From NCBI RefSeq assembly GCF_014204415.1, contig NZ_JACHLE010000003.1, positions 1 through 64,000 on the forward strand: a stretch of DNA of 64,000 bases, in the 5' to 3' direction. The DNA is from Chryseobacterium defluvii (GTDB lineage Bacteria; Bacteroidota; Bacteroidia; Flavobacteriales; Weeksellaceae). Every line of letters begins with the position of its first letter. Position 1 is the stretch's first letter. Below are positions 9,592-18,932 of the stretch, one piece after another. Both the position numbers and the translations under genes were made by a program. The notes beneath the pieces are model-generated. The model saw only the letters and a program-made list of their open reading frames with translations. It made no database searches and had not been told where the DNA came from.

Positions 9592-11244
9592 TTAAATGCC
9601 GATAAGCTCTCTTGCCTGTGCCAGTGCCGCTTCGGTAATTTTACTTCCTGAAAGCAGTTGGGCAATTTCAATAAGCTTTTCTTCCTCACTTAGCGGAACA
9701 ATGGTAGATTGTGTCTTTCCGGAAACATCCTGCTTCATCACCTTATAATTATTATTTCCTTTTGCCGCTACCTGGGCAAGATGGGAAATCACTATAAGCT
9801 GCATATCTTCAGACATTTCACGCATCAGGTTTCCAATTTCCTCGGCCACTTTTCCTGAAACCCCGGTGTCTATTTCATCTAAAATAAGGGTTGGAAGCTC
9901 ATCACTTTCGGCAATGATCTTTTTTACAGCCAGCATTACTCTTGACCTTTCTCCTCCTGAAATAGCCGTTTGAATAGGCTTTAAAGGAAATCCTGAATTG
10001 GCCTGGAATAATAGCTGAATATTTTCCTTACCAAACGGACTAAATTCCGGAATATCCTGAAGCTCAATATCTACTTTGGCTTTTTCCAGTCCTAATTTTT
10101 TGAGCAGTGCTTCCATCTTTTTAATGAAAACAGGAATATTCTTTTTCCTGTTTTTCGACAGCTTTTCTGCCAATGATTGAAGTGATTTTTCTTTTTTAGA
10201 AATATTTTCCTGTATTTCCGCAATATGGGATTCTAGCTCGGAAGCCCCTTTTTGGTCTCCCGACAGCTGATCCCGGATCTCTTTCAGCTCATTAATATCG
10301 GAAACGTTGTGCTTAAGGAATAAGGCATTGATCTTATTATTAAATTCCGAAAGTATCGCCAGGTTTTCAGGATTAATTTCAATTTTTTCCGCTTCATTTT
10401 CAAGCTCAGAAATAATATCTTTAAGTTCTACAAAAGATTCTTCCAGCCTGCGATCCAGTTCCGAGAAACCATTGGAAACCTCAGAAATTTTTGAAAGTTT
10501 ATTTTTAGCCTCGTTAAAGAATGATAAAATCCCGATCTCCTCCTGATGAAACCTTGACAAGATCTGTCCCAGGTTTTCAGAGATCATTTCGGCGTTCTCC
10601 TGAATGGATAACTGGTTTTGCAGATCTTCAAAATCTAAATCATCCAGTTTCAGCTCTTCAAGTTCGTTCAGCAAAAACTGCTTATAATCGCTTTCCTTAG
10701 TATTTTCAGTAAGCTGTGCCTGAAATTTTTTAAGCTGGGTTTTTAAGCTCTGAAACTCAGAAAATTCATGCTGGTATTCTTCAATGATCTGTCTGTTTTC
10801 AGAAAGGCCGTCAATAATTTTGAACTGGTATTCGGAAGTGAAGAGGTTTGAAGTTTCAAACTGGGAATGGATATCAATAAGCTGAGAGGAAAGTTCTTTC
10901 AGTATATCCAAGGTTACGGGAACATCATTGATAAAAGCCCTTGACTTTCCCGAAGGCAGGATCTCTCTCCGGATAATGGTCTGATGCTCATAATCCAGGT
11001 CGTTTTCCACAAAGAATTTCTTGAACTGGTTATTTAAGGCAAATTCTGTCTCGACAATACTTTTTTCTTCCGTATTTGAAATGGATTTTACATCTGCTCT
11101 TTCTCCTAAAATAAGCCTTAACGCACCCAAAATAATGGATTTTCCCGCACCGGTTTCCCCGGTAATGACCTGCAGCCCGTTTTGCAGGGACACTTCAAGG
11201 GTATCAATTAAGGCGAAATTTTTAATGTAAATTCTCGAAAGCAT
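9592..11244 (-). CDS. recN: DNA repair protein RecN
   Basis: The 550-residue product is an SMC-like ATPase acting in recombinational repair of double-strand breaks. Walker A GETGAGKS lies at about residue 30, the centre is a long coiled coil (ELDDLDFEDLQNQ to KNRKKNIPVFIKK), and the C-terminal half carries the ABC signature ISGGERSRVMLA and Walker B LILDEIDTGVSG with the following VISHLAQVAA. Length and motif order are normal. It follows the DUF4835 gene in the same direction, an arrangement common in flavobacteria. Confidence 0.96.
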   Translation of the reverse strand: MLSRIYIKNFALIDTLEVSLQNGLQVITGETGAGKSIILGALRLILGERADVKSISNTEEKSIVETEFALNNQFKKFFVENDLDYEHQTIIRREILPSGKSRAFINDVPVTLDILKELSSQLIDIHSQFETSNLFTSEYQFKIIDGLSENRQIIEEYQHEFSEFQSLKTQLKKFQAQLTENTKESDYKQFLLNELEELKLDDLDFEDLQNQLSIQENAEMISENLGQILSRFHQEEIGILSFFNEAKNKLSKISEVSNGFSELDRRLEESFVELKDIISELENEAEKIEINPENLAILSEFNNKINALFLKHNVSDINELKEIRDQLSGDQKGASELESHIAEIQENISKKEKSLQSLAEKLSKNRKKNIPVFIKKMEALLKKLGLEKAKVDIELQDIPEFSPFGKENIQLLFQANSGFPLKPIQTAISGGERSRVMLAVKKIIAESDELPTLILDEIDTGVSGKVAEEIGNLMREMSEDMQLIVISHLAQVAAKGNNNYKVMKQDVSGKTQSTIVPLSEEEKLIEIAQLLSGSKITEAALAQARELIGI

Positions 11245-11309
11245 GAATCAGTTGGCAGATTACGTTAGGTCCTGCAAATATAGAACTTTAGAATTCAGGA
11301 TTCAAGGTC

Positions 11310-12212
11310 TTATTTCCACTTGTTCCACTTGGTATCTGTATTCTTGGGAGAAAACATGATCATAAGCTGCTTCAGGTCATTCAATATGATTCCTCCATTG
11401 TTCCCTGAATTGAAAACGTTAAAGATCTCATCACTTTTATTATCCATGAAAAGATTGAAGAAATAATTCTGCTGGAATGAATTTTCATACATTTTCAGCT
11501 GCATAAGGGTATTAAAAATAACCTTTTTACCGGAAGTCTGATCCTGATTGTATAAATTATCCAAACCGGATCTGTGATAAGTATAGATGGTAGAACGCAA
11601 CTGGCTCATGTTAGGATTTAATATTTCACCTATCAATATGGCCCTGCTCCGGGGTTCATTGATTTGGCCCCATCCTTCATAGTTCCTGTTCTGGGAATTT
11701 TGGGCGATCTGCTGGGCTTTGGAGAACCATTGCGAACCTCCCATAGACTGGAAGCTGTCTGCATCATATCCTAATATCAGATAGACATAAAAGCTGATCA
11801 CATCAATCAGGTTTTTCCCGGAAAATTGTCTTTCATTGAATATAAGGTTTTCATTTTCAATATATTCAAACGCAAATTTGGTATCCTGAAGATTGATCAG
11901 CGGGGATTCATAGGTCGTATTGAATACCGGACGAACTGCCTGAACCACAATATTCCCCTTAAATCTATTTCCGTCTCTTTCATTAATAACGAGCGCAAAG
12001 TTAGATTTGATCTTTTCAAAGTTCTGGAGCTTTTTCCCCGTCCAGCTTGTGTTATTGATAAAATCTCTAAGACTCTTTTCCAAAGCCTTGTAAGCCTGCA
12101 GGTTACTCCCTCCTATCAATTGGGAATTGACCTGAACGGTTGCCAGTATTTCCTGGGAAAGACTGATATTATATAAGAAAAGCAGTAAAAATAAGCTTAT
12201 GATCTTTTTCAT
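11310..12212 (-). CDS. porD: DUF4835 family protein, PorD-like T9SS component
   Basis: The start is set at MKKIISLFLLLFLYNISLSQ (12212), a clean signal peptide, leaving a 300-residue product. It matches the DUF4835 family as I know it: EILATVQVNSQLIGGSN after the signal, LVINERDG, IENENLIFNERQFSGKNLIDVISFYVYLILGYDADSF in the centre and FSPKNTDTKWNKWK at the end. Members are linked to the type IX secretion system and called PorD; that role is from family knowledge. The neighbours coaBC and recN are the expected ones, except that the FRG insertion now separates it from coaBC. Confidence 0.8.
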   Translation of the reverse strand: MKKIISLFLLLFLYNISLSQEILATVQVNSQLIGGSNLQAYKALEKSLRDFINNTSWTGKKLQNFEKIKSNFALVINERDGNRFKGNIVVQAVRPVFNTTYESPLINLQDTKFAFEYIENENLIFNERQFSGKNLIDVISFYVYLILGYDADSFQSMGGSQWFSKAQQIAQNSQNRNYEGWGQINEPRSRAILIGEILNPNMSQLRSTIYTYHRSGLDNLYNQDQTSGKKVIFNTLMQLKMYENSFQQNYFFNLFMDNKSDEIFNVFNSGNNGGIILNDLKQLMIMFSPKNTDTKWNKWK

Positions 12213-12316
12213 TATCTGATTAAAAATTGAGAACGGAAATTTATTAAAATTATTCTTAGTATGCGACAAAAATATCTGGAATTAAGCTAAATCTGAATTA
12301 AATGAAAGCAAAAGGG

Positions 12317-12409
12317 TTATAATAAATCTAAAGGACTTTTGAATTTATTCTTTACCACATCCGTAATATGAGTATATATTGTAGTAGTTTTTAAATGATT
12401 ATGTCCTTC
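12317..12409 (-). pseudogene. Stump of a tyrosine integrase (C-terminal end)
   Basis: Reading the minus strand from 12409 gives GHNHLKTTTIYTHITDVVKNK and a stop at 12317. This is the box II end of tyrosine recombinases, with the second His and the catalytic Tyr of the IYTH motif. A stop codon lies just upstream in frame and the rest of the gene is missing, so this is a remnant. It marks the edge of an old insertion that carries the FRG gene. Confidence 0.8.
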
Positions 12410-12659
12410 GCTATATTACCATATTTTCAGCTTATGCACAAAGCTATCAATGAGTTAGCCTTATTAATTTGGCTATGTTTATATTACTGTCAAAAATAAA
12501 AATATTTACCAATAAAAAATATTTAATATATTAGTTCACAAAAAATTCTTAACAAAAGAACACTCTTATCAAAAATATTTTTATTTAGACAAAGATGATT
12601 GACGTAATGCGTAAATTAGAATGTTAGCGATTGTTTGATACCAAATTGAAACATTCCAA
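12410..12659. other. Decayed accessory DNA before the FRG gene
   Basis: This stretch is very AT-rich and contains no frame I can support. It separates the integrase stump from the FRG gene and probably holds the latter's promoter. Confidence 0.5.
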
Positions 12660-13496
12660 ATGATTGAACTTAACGAAAACGAATTACAAGCTGAAAGCTG
12701 GAACGACTTGCAAAATTATTTATTTGATGTTTACGAATCGGATAAAGATAGATACAGGTCTAAATATGCTTATCGAGGAATTTCTGATAAGAATTATGGA
12801 TTAGAAACAAGTATTCAAAGAATAGGTAGAATACCGTCTGAAGTGGAAAACCATCTAATCCGAAATTTTCAAAAATATTCCCCAATTAATACACTTGTTG
12901 ACGACTACAACAACATTTGGAATTGGATTTCACTAGGACAACATCACGGACTACCAACAAGGTTTTTAGACTGGACTTTTTCTCCAAATGTTGCCCTTCA
13001 CTTCATGACAGATGACATTAATACCTTCAAAAAAGATGGAGCTATTTGGATTGTTGATTTTGTAGAGATAAAGAACCATTTACCCAAAGATTTGCAAAAC
13101 AAACTTAGAGATCAAAAGACACTATCATTTACATCCGCTGAATTAAAAAAATACATCGGAAATACAATTCGTGAAATTGAAGCCTATGAAAAAACTCATG
13201 GCGATGCATTACTTTTTTTTGAACCACCTTCTATAGATGACAGAATAGTAAATCAGTTTGCTATGTTCTCTTTTATGCTAAATCCTGATGTCGACAAAAA
13301 GGGTTGGCTAGAGACACACAAACATCTGTATAAGAGAATAATAATTCCAGCAGACCTCAAATGGGAAATACGAGATAAACTTGACCAATCCAACATCACG
13401 GAAAGAATTATTTATCCAGGACTTGATGGAATTTCCAAGTGGCTAGGTCGGTGGTATAGAGAGAAAGACGACTCAAAAAAATGGAAAATAAAATAA
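12660..13496 (+). CDS. FRG-domain protein, accessory cargo
   Basis: The 278-residue product has an FRG domain over its first 220 residues: YAYRGISDKNYGLETSIQRI near the start and the hallmark SLGQHHGLPTRFLDWTFSPNVALHFM at about 98-123. FRG proteins are widespread on mobile elements and in defence islands; some are thought to be ADP-ribosyltransferase-like or toxin-like, but no activity is established here. The gene runs opposite to its core neighbours, has more A-rich codon use than they do, and sits beside an integrase remnant, all signs of transfer. It ends 40 bp from the convergent coaBC stop. Confidence 0.82.
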   Translation: MIELNENELQAESWNDLQNYLFDVYESDKDRYRSKYAYRGISDKNYGLETSIQRIGRIPSEVENHLIRNFQKYSPINTLVDDYNNIWNWISLGQHHGLPTRFLDWTFSPNVALHFMTDDINTFKKDGAIWIVDFVEIKNHLPKDLQNKLRDQKTLSFTSAELKKYIGNTIREIEAYEKTHGDALLFFEPPSIDDRIVNQFAMFSFMLNPDVDKKGWLETHKHLYKRIIIPADLKWEIRDKLDQSNITERIIYPGLDGISKWLGRWYREKDDSKKWKIK

Positions 13497-13536
13497 TAGC
13501 TCATCAGCTAACACAGTATTGCCAAAACTTTTCAAC

Positions 13537-14742
13537 CTATTTTAAAAGCTGGCCTTCCACAAAATCAAGAATATCTTTAGCCACATCATCCTTGGATTTC
13601 AGCTCAAATTCTTTTCTTTCTGTTTTGGTAAATATCTTTATTTTATTGGTATTGTTTTTGAACCCTGCTCCTTCATCACGAAGAGAATTCAGTACGATCA
13701 TATCCAGATTTTTCTTTTCAAGCTTTCCTTTGGCGTTCTCTTCTTCATTCTGAGTTTCCAAAGCAAATCCTACCAGAAATTGGCGGGATTTCTTTTCTCC
13801 CATTGTCCTGAGGATATCCGGGTTTTTAACCAGTTCAATGGTTAAACTATCATCATTTTTTTTGATCTTTTCTTTAGCTACTTCTTTAGGTGCATAATCC
13901 GCAACGGCAGCACTGGCAATAGCAATATCCACATTGTCATAGAATTGGAATACCTTTTCCAGCATTTCTTTTGCAGAAGTCACTCTATACAGCTCCACCC
14001 TTTTATCATCCATGACCTGATTGCTTGGCCCCGAGATCAAAATGACTTTTGCTCCCCTTCTTGAAGCTTCTTCCGCCAGAGAAAACCCCATTTTTCCTGA
14101 TGAGTGATTCCCTATAAACCTTACCGGGTCGATCGCCTCATAAGTAGGGCCCGCAGTAATTAAAATGGTCTTCCCTTCAAGAGTTTTGGTTTTACGATTA
14201 GAATTAAAAAAGTCTTCAATGGTTTTGGAGATGGTTTCAGGCTCTGCCATTCTTCCCTGCCCGATCAGTCCGCTTGCCAGCTCTCCGCTTTCAGCAGGAA
14301 TAATGATGTGTCCATAATTTTCGGCTTTTTCCAGATTCTGCTTTGTAGAAGGATGCTGATACATATCGAGATCCATAGCCGGAGCTATAAAAACCGGGCA
14401 TTTTGCTGACATATAGGTAGCGATCACCAGATTATCACACATTCCGTGGATCATTTTTGCCAGTGTATTGGCCGTGCAGGGAGCTACGATCATTACATCC
14501 GCCCATAAAGCAAGTTCCACATGGCTGTTCCATGTTCCGTTATCGCTGTAAAAGTCGGTATAAACAGGTTTCTTAGATAAGGTTGATAAGCTGAGCTTCG
14601 TAACGAAATGCTCTGCATCAGGAGTCATGATCACCTGAACCTCGGCCCCTTTTTTCACAAAATCCCTGATCAGAAAATGTATTTTATATGCTGCAATTCC
14701 TCCAGAAACGGCTATAAGGATCTTTTTCCCGGAAATACCCAT
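13537..14742 (-). CDS. coaBC: CoaBC, phosphopantothenoylcysteine decarboxylase/synthetase
   Basis: The 401-residue bifunctional enzyme makes 4'-phosphopantetheine for coenzyme A in two steps. The N-terminal flavin-dependent CoaC half starts ILIAVSGGIAAYK and contains the catalytic His of WNSHVELALWAD, the PAMDLDMY motif and the APCTANT turn. The CoaB half begins near residue 195 (TILITAGPTYEAIDPVRFIGNHSSGKMG) and has IASAAVADY and KNPDIL. The gene lies in the rpoZ-coaBC operon downstream of bamD. Confidence 0.96.
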   Translation of the reverse strand: MGISGKKILIAVSGGIAAYKIHFLIRDFVKKGAEVQVIMTPDAEHFVTKLSLSTLSKKPVYTDFYSDNGTWNSHVELALWADVMIVAPCTANTLAKMIHGMCDNLVIATYMSAKCPVFIAPAMDLDMYQHPSTKQNLEKAENYGHIIIPAESGELASGLIGQGRMAEPETISKTIEDFFNSNRKTKTLEGKTILITAGPTYEAIDPVRFIGNHSSGKMGFSLAEEASRRGAKVILISGPSNQVMDDKRVELYRVTSAKEMLEKVFQFYDNVDIAIASAAVADYAPKEVAKEKIKKNDDSLTIELVKNPDILRTMGEKKSRQFLVGFALETQNEEENAKGKLEKKNLDMIVLNSLRDEGAGFKNNTNKIKIFTKTERKEFELKSKDDVAKDILDFVEGQLLK

Positions 14743-14804
14743 GTGTAGTTTAGTTTTAAAAATACTAAATTAATTATTTTTTCTCATTAAACAGGTTTAG
14801 AAAC

Positions 14805-14845
14805 AGCGAAGGCCATAAAAGAACTGACTCTTTTACGACCTTCGT
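14805..14845 (-). terminator. Hairpin between rpoZ and coaBC
   Basis: The segments AGCGAAGGCCATAAAAGA and TCTTTTACGACCTTCGTTT pair to a long, slightly imperfect stem downstream of rpoZ on the minus strand. It may attenuate rather than end transcription into coaBC. Confidence 0.6.
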
Positions 14846-14867
14846 TTATTTTACCGCAGAAAAAAGA

Positions 14868-15191
14868 TTATTTTCTTTCTTCTGTTTTTCTGAAATAGAT
14901 ATCTTCATTCATCCACTCTTCTATCGCAATAGAAGTCGGCTTCGGAAGTTTTTCATAATGTTTAGAAATCTCGATCTGCTCTCTGTTTTCGAAAACTTCT
15001 TCCAATGTGGAATTGTGCACGGCAAATTCATCTAATTTATTATGCAATTCCGTACGGATTTCAGCATTGATCTGCTCTGCTCTCTTTCCCATGATAACAA
15101 TAGCTTCATAGATGGAGCCTACTTTCTCCTCAATTTTGTCTCTATCGTAAGTAATCGTATTTACTTCTGCTTTTGTATCTTTTACACTCAT
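14868..15191 (-). CDS. rpoZ: RNA polymerase omega subunit
   Basis: The 107-residue product matches the Bacteroidota form of omega/Rpb6: TITYDRDKIEEKVGSIYEAIVIMGKRAEQIN gives the conserved core that clamps the beta-prime C-terminus, followed by a family-specific tail. It lies between bamD and coaBC in the same direction, its normal place in flavobacteria. Role: assembly and stability of RNA polymerase. Confidence 0.88.
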   Translation of the reverse strand: MSVKDTKAEVNTITYDRDKIEEKVGSIYEAIVIMGKRAEQINAEIRTELHNKLDEFAVHNSTLEEVFENREQIEISKHYEKLPKPTSIAIEEWMNEDIYFRKTEERK

Positions 15192-15232
15192 TTTGAGAAA
15201 TTTATTTTATTTTAAGTCCGCAAATTTACGAA

Positions 15233-16228
15233 TTATCTTTGAATTTTGAAAGTGGCTGCCGGCGGAGGGGTCTGAAGTGCCGCACTGTCCCTCTGGATCT
15301 GCATTGCTTTCTTCTCTGCCTCTACCTGATCTCTCATCTGCTGTTCCGTTTTATTCTTCTCAGCCAGTTTATCCGCTTCTTTCTTCTGCTTTGCCGTTAA
15401 AGTCGCAATTCTTGATTCCGTTTGTTTTTTTACAACCACAAAGTCCTTCTTTTCTTTTTCAAGTTTACTTCTAAGGTCCGATGCTGTTTTAGCGTAATCT
15501 GTGCCCGGCAATTCTTTTTCAACCTGTTTTGTAAACGCTATGGCATTATCTAAACGCTCATCCTTAAGGTCATAAATGGAGTTCGTGGCAAGTTCATACT
15601 TTGATTTCAGCATAAAATCATAGATTTTCGGACGCAACTTTGTACTTGGGAAGTCTTCCAATACATTTTCCAACGCTACGTTAGCTGCTTTATAATCGCC
15701 CATTTTAAAGTACTGCTTAGCATTTTCGTATGCCTTGAATTCTAACTTATAAGAAAGCTCATCAATAAGCTGACCAATATTTTTAGATCTTTCGGAGTTC
15801 GGGTAACTATTTAAAAAGTCCTGCAATTCATTAATAGCCAGCTCTGTACTGGATTGATCAAGGTTATAATCCATCGATCCTTCGTAGTAACATAATGCCG
15901 ACATGTAAGCAGCCTCTTCTTTTCTGTTGTCCTGGGGAAAACTTATCGAAAAGTTTTTAAACTGGTGCCCTGCAAGCTTATAATTCTTGTCATAATAGTT
16001 AGCGTACGCAGAATTAAAAACCACATTCGGGGCATCATCAGTGCCTGCCACAAGGTTCGGGAGCCTGTCATAGAGTGCCAGTGCGTTTTTCCACTTCTTT
16101 TTAGCAAAGTTTTCGTTAGCAACTTTTAAGATGTAGTTTTTGTCCGCACTTTTCATGGCCTTATCCTGCTGGCTTACGCATGATGAAACCACAGCAACTG
16201 CAAAAAGACCTAAAATATATTTTTTCAT
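15233..16228 (-). CDS. bamD: BamD, outer-membrane assembly lipoprotein
   Basis: Translation from ATG at 16228 (MKKYILGLFAVAVVSSCVSQ) gives a lipoprotein signal with the lipobox Cys in VSSC and a 331-residue product. The longer frame back to 16294 lacks any sign of being coding. The mature protein is helical TPR repeats (for example YDRLPNLVAGTD, YYDKNYKLAGHQFKNF, YPNSERSKNIGQLIDEL, YFKMGDYKAANVALEN), as in BamD/YfiO of the BAM complex. The C-terminal 70 residues are a charged extension (KQKKEADKLAEKNK) ending PPAATFKIQR. It heads the bamD-rpoZ-coaBC unit. Confidence 0.9.
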   Translation of the reverse strand: MKKYILGLFAVAVVSSCVSQQDKAMKSADKNYILKVANENFAKKKWKNALALYDRLPNLVAGTDDAPNVVFNSAYANYYDKNYKLAGHQFKNFSISFPQDNRKEEAAYMSALCYYEGSMDYNLDQSSTELAINELQDFLNSYPNSERSKNIGQLIDELSYKLEFKAYENAKQYFKMGDYKAANVALENVLEDFPSTKLRPKIYDFMLKSKYELATNSIYDLKDERLDNAIAFTKQVEKELPGTDYAKTASDLRSKLEKEKKDFVVVKKQTESRIATLTAKQKKEADKLAEKNKTEQQMRDQVEAEKKAMQIQRDSAALQTPPPAATFKIQR

Positions 16229-16326
16229 AAAGAATTCAACAGTTTCCGGATTTTTCCGATCTATTAATTTGCAAAAATATAACTTTTTTGTCAATAGATT
16301 TTTTTTTATGAATATTTAACGTAATT

Positions 16327-16956
16327 TTAGTCTGCAGCGTATCCCAGAATGGCAAAAACACTGAGCAGGAGATTCATTCTTACTTTCTTCTCTGCTTCTT
16401 TGGTATAGGTTTCCTCGTTCTTGCTTGGTACATACAATTCATAAAAGTTTTTATTGCGGATCACAAACAATGTAGATCCGATAATTGTAGTAAGAATATC
16501 TTCCGGCTTAGGGGTAAATGTAAAAACCCCGGAGGCAACCCCTTTTTTGATGACCTCATCCAATTTCTTAACAAATAGCTGGTAGAAATCAAGCAGCTCA
16601 TCTTTCAGATTCTCCGTATGACGAAGTTCCTGGGTGACAAATCCGTGGAAGTAATTGTATTTAAAAAGTTGTGAAACTATATATTTAATGATCTCTTTCA
16701 TCTGCATTTCGGGTTTGCCGTCTTTTATGGTGTCTGCAAATTCCGAAAAATTCTCCCTGGTCTTCAATACCCGGTATTGATACAAATAAGACATCATTTT
16801 TTCTTTGGAACCGAAATAATAAGAGATCATAGCGACATTAATGTTGGCCTTGGAACAGATATCCCTTACTGACGTTCCTTCGTAACCTTTTTTTGCGATA
16901 AGTTCTTCAGCAATATCCAGAATATGGATCTGCTTTTCCGTAAATTTTTTTCTCAT
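16327..16956 (-). CDS. TetR/AcrR-family transcriptional regulator
   Basis: The 209-residue product has the TetR helix-turn-helix at residues 8-50: HILDIAEELIAKKGYEGTSV, then ICSKANINVAMISYYFGSKEKM. The C-terminal ligand domain is typical in length, with no diagnostic motif. It reads away from the tatD gene, with about 95 bp between the starts, and may be autoregulated there. Target unknown. Confidence 0.9.
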   Translation of the reverse strand: MRKKFTEKQIHILDIAEELIAKKGYEGTSVRDICSKANINVAMISYYFGSKEKMMSYLYQYRVLKTRENFSEFADTIKDGKPEMQMKEIIKYIVSQLFKYNYFHGFVTQELRHTENLKDELLDFYQLFVKKLDEVIKKGVASGVFTFTPKPEDILTTIIGSTLFVIRNKNFYELYVPSKNEETYTKEAEKKVRMNLLLSVFAILGYAAD

Positions 16957-17053
16957 GAAGTGTACTTTGAGTAAAGTTAAGAAATTTTTAACAAAATTGT
17001 AAACGTTTGTTTAAGGATTTTATATAAATGCTAAATAATAAGTACTTTTGAGG

Positions 17054-17680
17054 ATGGAATTTTTTGATTTTCACCATCATAAGAAACACATAAGATACGG
17101 TATCTACAATTTGGAAATCGGAAGAATTCCACCTGATTTCCCTTATTCCATCGGCATTCATCCCAAGGATATTCATACCGATGATATAGAGCATCAATTC
17201 AAATGGTTAAGGTCAATGATGTTCCAGACCTGTTTTGCGATTGGTGAATGCGGACTGGACTCGTTTGTCCCTGTTGAGCAGAACATCCAGGAAGAAGTTT
17301 TTTTGCGGCAGATCAAATTATCAAATGAAATAAAAAAACCTATTATTATCCACTGTGTAAGAAGGTTTTATGAAGTTATTTCTTTCAGGAAAAAGGCTGA
17401 TCAGGCAATGATCATTCATGGCTTCAATAAAAAACATAGCATCGCCGAAGACCTGCTTAAAAATAATTTTCACCTGAGTTTTGGAAAAGCTGTTTTGTAT
17501 AATTTATCTTTGCAGCATACTTTAAAAACGGTTCCTTTAGATAGGGTCTTTTTGGAAACTGATAATGATGATTTTAAGATTGAAGAATTATATCATAAGG
17601 TTTCAGAAATAAAAGGCATTTCTCCGGAACGCCTTAATGAACAGATTTTAGAAAATTTAGAGACGATAAAAAATGGATAA
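17054..17680 (+). CDS. TatD-family metal-dependent hydrolase, short form
   Basis: Starting at ATG 17054 (MEFFDFHHHK) the product is 208 residues, about 50 shorter than classic TatD. It keeps the metal-binding DFHHH start, the YSIGIHPKD loop, AIGECGLDS, PIIIHCVRRF and FLETDND motifs of the TIM-barrel TatD deoxyribonucleases. The last 8 bases overlap the tcdA start, so both are probably translated together. Activity as a nuclease is by family; the short length suggests a divergent Bacteroidota subgroup. Confidence 0.88.
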   Translation: MEFFDFHHHKKHIRYGIYNLEIGRIPPDFPYSIGIHPKDIHTDDIEHQFKWLRSMMFQTCFAIGECGLDSFVPVEQNIQEEVFLRQIKLSNEIKKPIIIHCVRRFYEVISFRKKADQAMIIHGFNKKHSIAEDLLKNNFHLSFGKAVLYNLSLQHTLKTVPLDRVFLETDNDDFKIEELYHKVSEIKGISPERLNEQILENLETIKNG

Positions 17681-18398
17681 GTACTGGCTGGAAAGAACGG
17701 AACTTCTGATCAAGGAAGATGGGATTGATCAATTAAATAAAGCCAATATTCTGGTTGTAGGTTTAGGTGGAGTGGGATCTTTTGCGGCCGAGTTCCTGGC
17801 AAGAGCCGGTGTGGGAAGTATGACGATCGTAGATGGCGATACGGTTGACATCACCAATATCAACCGACAGCTTCCAGCACTTCATTCTACAGTTGGGAAA
17901 CATAAAGTGGAGGTGGTTGCCGAGAGACTTTTAGATATCAATCCTGAGCTTAATCTAATTAAAATCAACGAATTTCTTAATCCCGAAAGAATGGATGAGA
18001 TCCTGGATTCCGGAAAATTTGATTATGTCCTTGACTGTATCGACAGTGTAACGCCTAAATTATGCCTGATCAAGGCTGCCAAAAGGAGGAAAATAAAGAT
18101 CATCAGCTCTATGGGCGCCGGAGGAAAAACCGATCCAAGCAAAGTGATGGTAAGGGATATCAGCAAAACCCACAACTGTTTTCTGGCAAAACAGGTGAGA
18201 AAAAGACTGAAAAAAGAGAAAATCCATAAAGGTTTCAGATGTGTTTTCTCTAATGAACTTCAGAAAGAAGAAAGCCTGAAAATGACTGACGGAAGCAACT
18301 TCAAAAAATCATTTTACGGGACCATTAGTTTTATTCCCGCTCTTTTCGGCCTGTATGCTGCTGCTGAAGTCATTAATTACCTGGTGAAAAAAGACTAA
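17673..18398 (+). CDS. tcdA: TcdA, tRNA t6A37 cyclising dehydratase
   Basis: The 241-residue E1/ThiF-type protein has the nucleotide motif LVVGLGGVGSFAAEFLARAG, the DITNINRQ loop with its arginine, and CIDSVTPKLCLIKAAK. The central SSMGAGGKTDPSKV and the C-terminal FGLYAA helix fit TcdA (CsdL), which turns t6A at position 37 of ANN-decoding tRNAs into its cyclic form. The gene overlaps tatD upstream and its stop overlaps the rnpA start (TAATG). Confidence 0.92.
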   Translation: MDKYWLERTELLIKEDGIDQLNKANILVVGLGGVGSFAAEFLARAGVGSMTIVDGDTVDITNINRQLPALHSTVGKHKVEVVAERLLDINPELNLIKINEFLNPERMDEILDSGKFDYVLDCIDSVTPKLCLIKAAKRRKIKIISSMGAGGKTDPSKVMVRDISKTHNCFLAKQVRKRLKKEKIHKGFRCVFSNELQKEESLKMTDGSNFKKSFYGTISFIPALFGLYAAAEVINYLVKKD

Positions 18399-18772
18399 TG
18401 CAGAACTTTAACTATCCAAGAGCCGAAAAACTCAAAAAAAATAACGAGATCTCTTTACTTTTTGAAAAAGGTAAATGGAAAACCTGTGGAAACCTGAGGA
18501 TCATCGTACTTAAAGATAATCCTGATCATCCTGTTGAAAGTATAAAATTCGGAGTTTCTGTCTCTAAAAGGTATTTTAAAAAAGCGGTTCATCGAAACCG
18601 GGTAAAAAGATTGTTGAGGGAGTCTTACCGCTTACATAAGGATCTGTTCAATGAGGCTTTTGGTACTCAAACTATTGCTATGCTGTTTTGGGTTTCTTCT
18701 GAAATGCCACAGAAATTTCAGGATGTGGAGGCTCAGTTTATCAAGCTTTGCCAGATTCAGAAAAGATCTTAA
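18398..18772 (+). CDS. rnpA: Ribonuclease P protein component
   Basis: The 124-residue basic protein contains the RNR motif region FGVSVSKRYFKKAVHRNRVKRLLRESYR (residues about 49-76), diagnostic for the RNase P protein that helps the catalytic RNA trim tRNA 5' ends. The start overlaps the tcdA stop by one base. It is not next to rpmH, as in many bacteria, but with tatD-tcdA, so all three genes of this small operon concern nucleic-acid processing. Confidence 0.95.
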   Translation: MQNFNYPRAEKLKKNNEISLLFEKGKWKTCGNLRIIVLKDNPDHPVESIKFGVSVSKRYFKKAVHRNRVKRLLRESYRLHKDLFNEAFGTQTIAMLFWVSSEMPQKFQDVEAQFIKLCQIQKRS

Positions 18773-18932
18773 TCTTTTTTCTCCCGCTGATTGAACAGAT
18801 TATGCAGATTTTTATATTAGTGCATATGATGATCTGAGCCAATTTATAGGGTTTTGATCATATTCTAACAAATATTATAAATCTTGCATACTTTTTGTAA
18901 CTTTAGAGAAAACAATTAAACTGAAAATTAAA

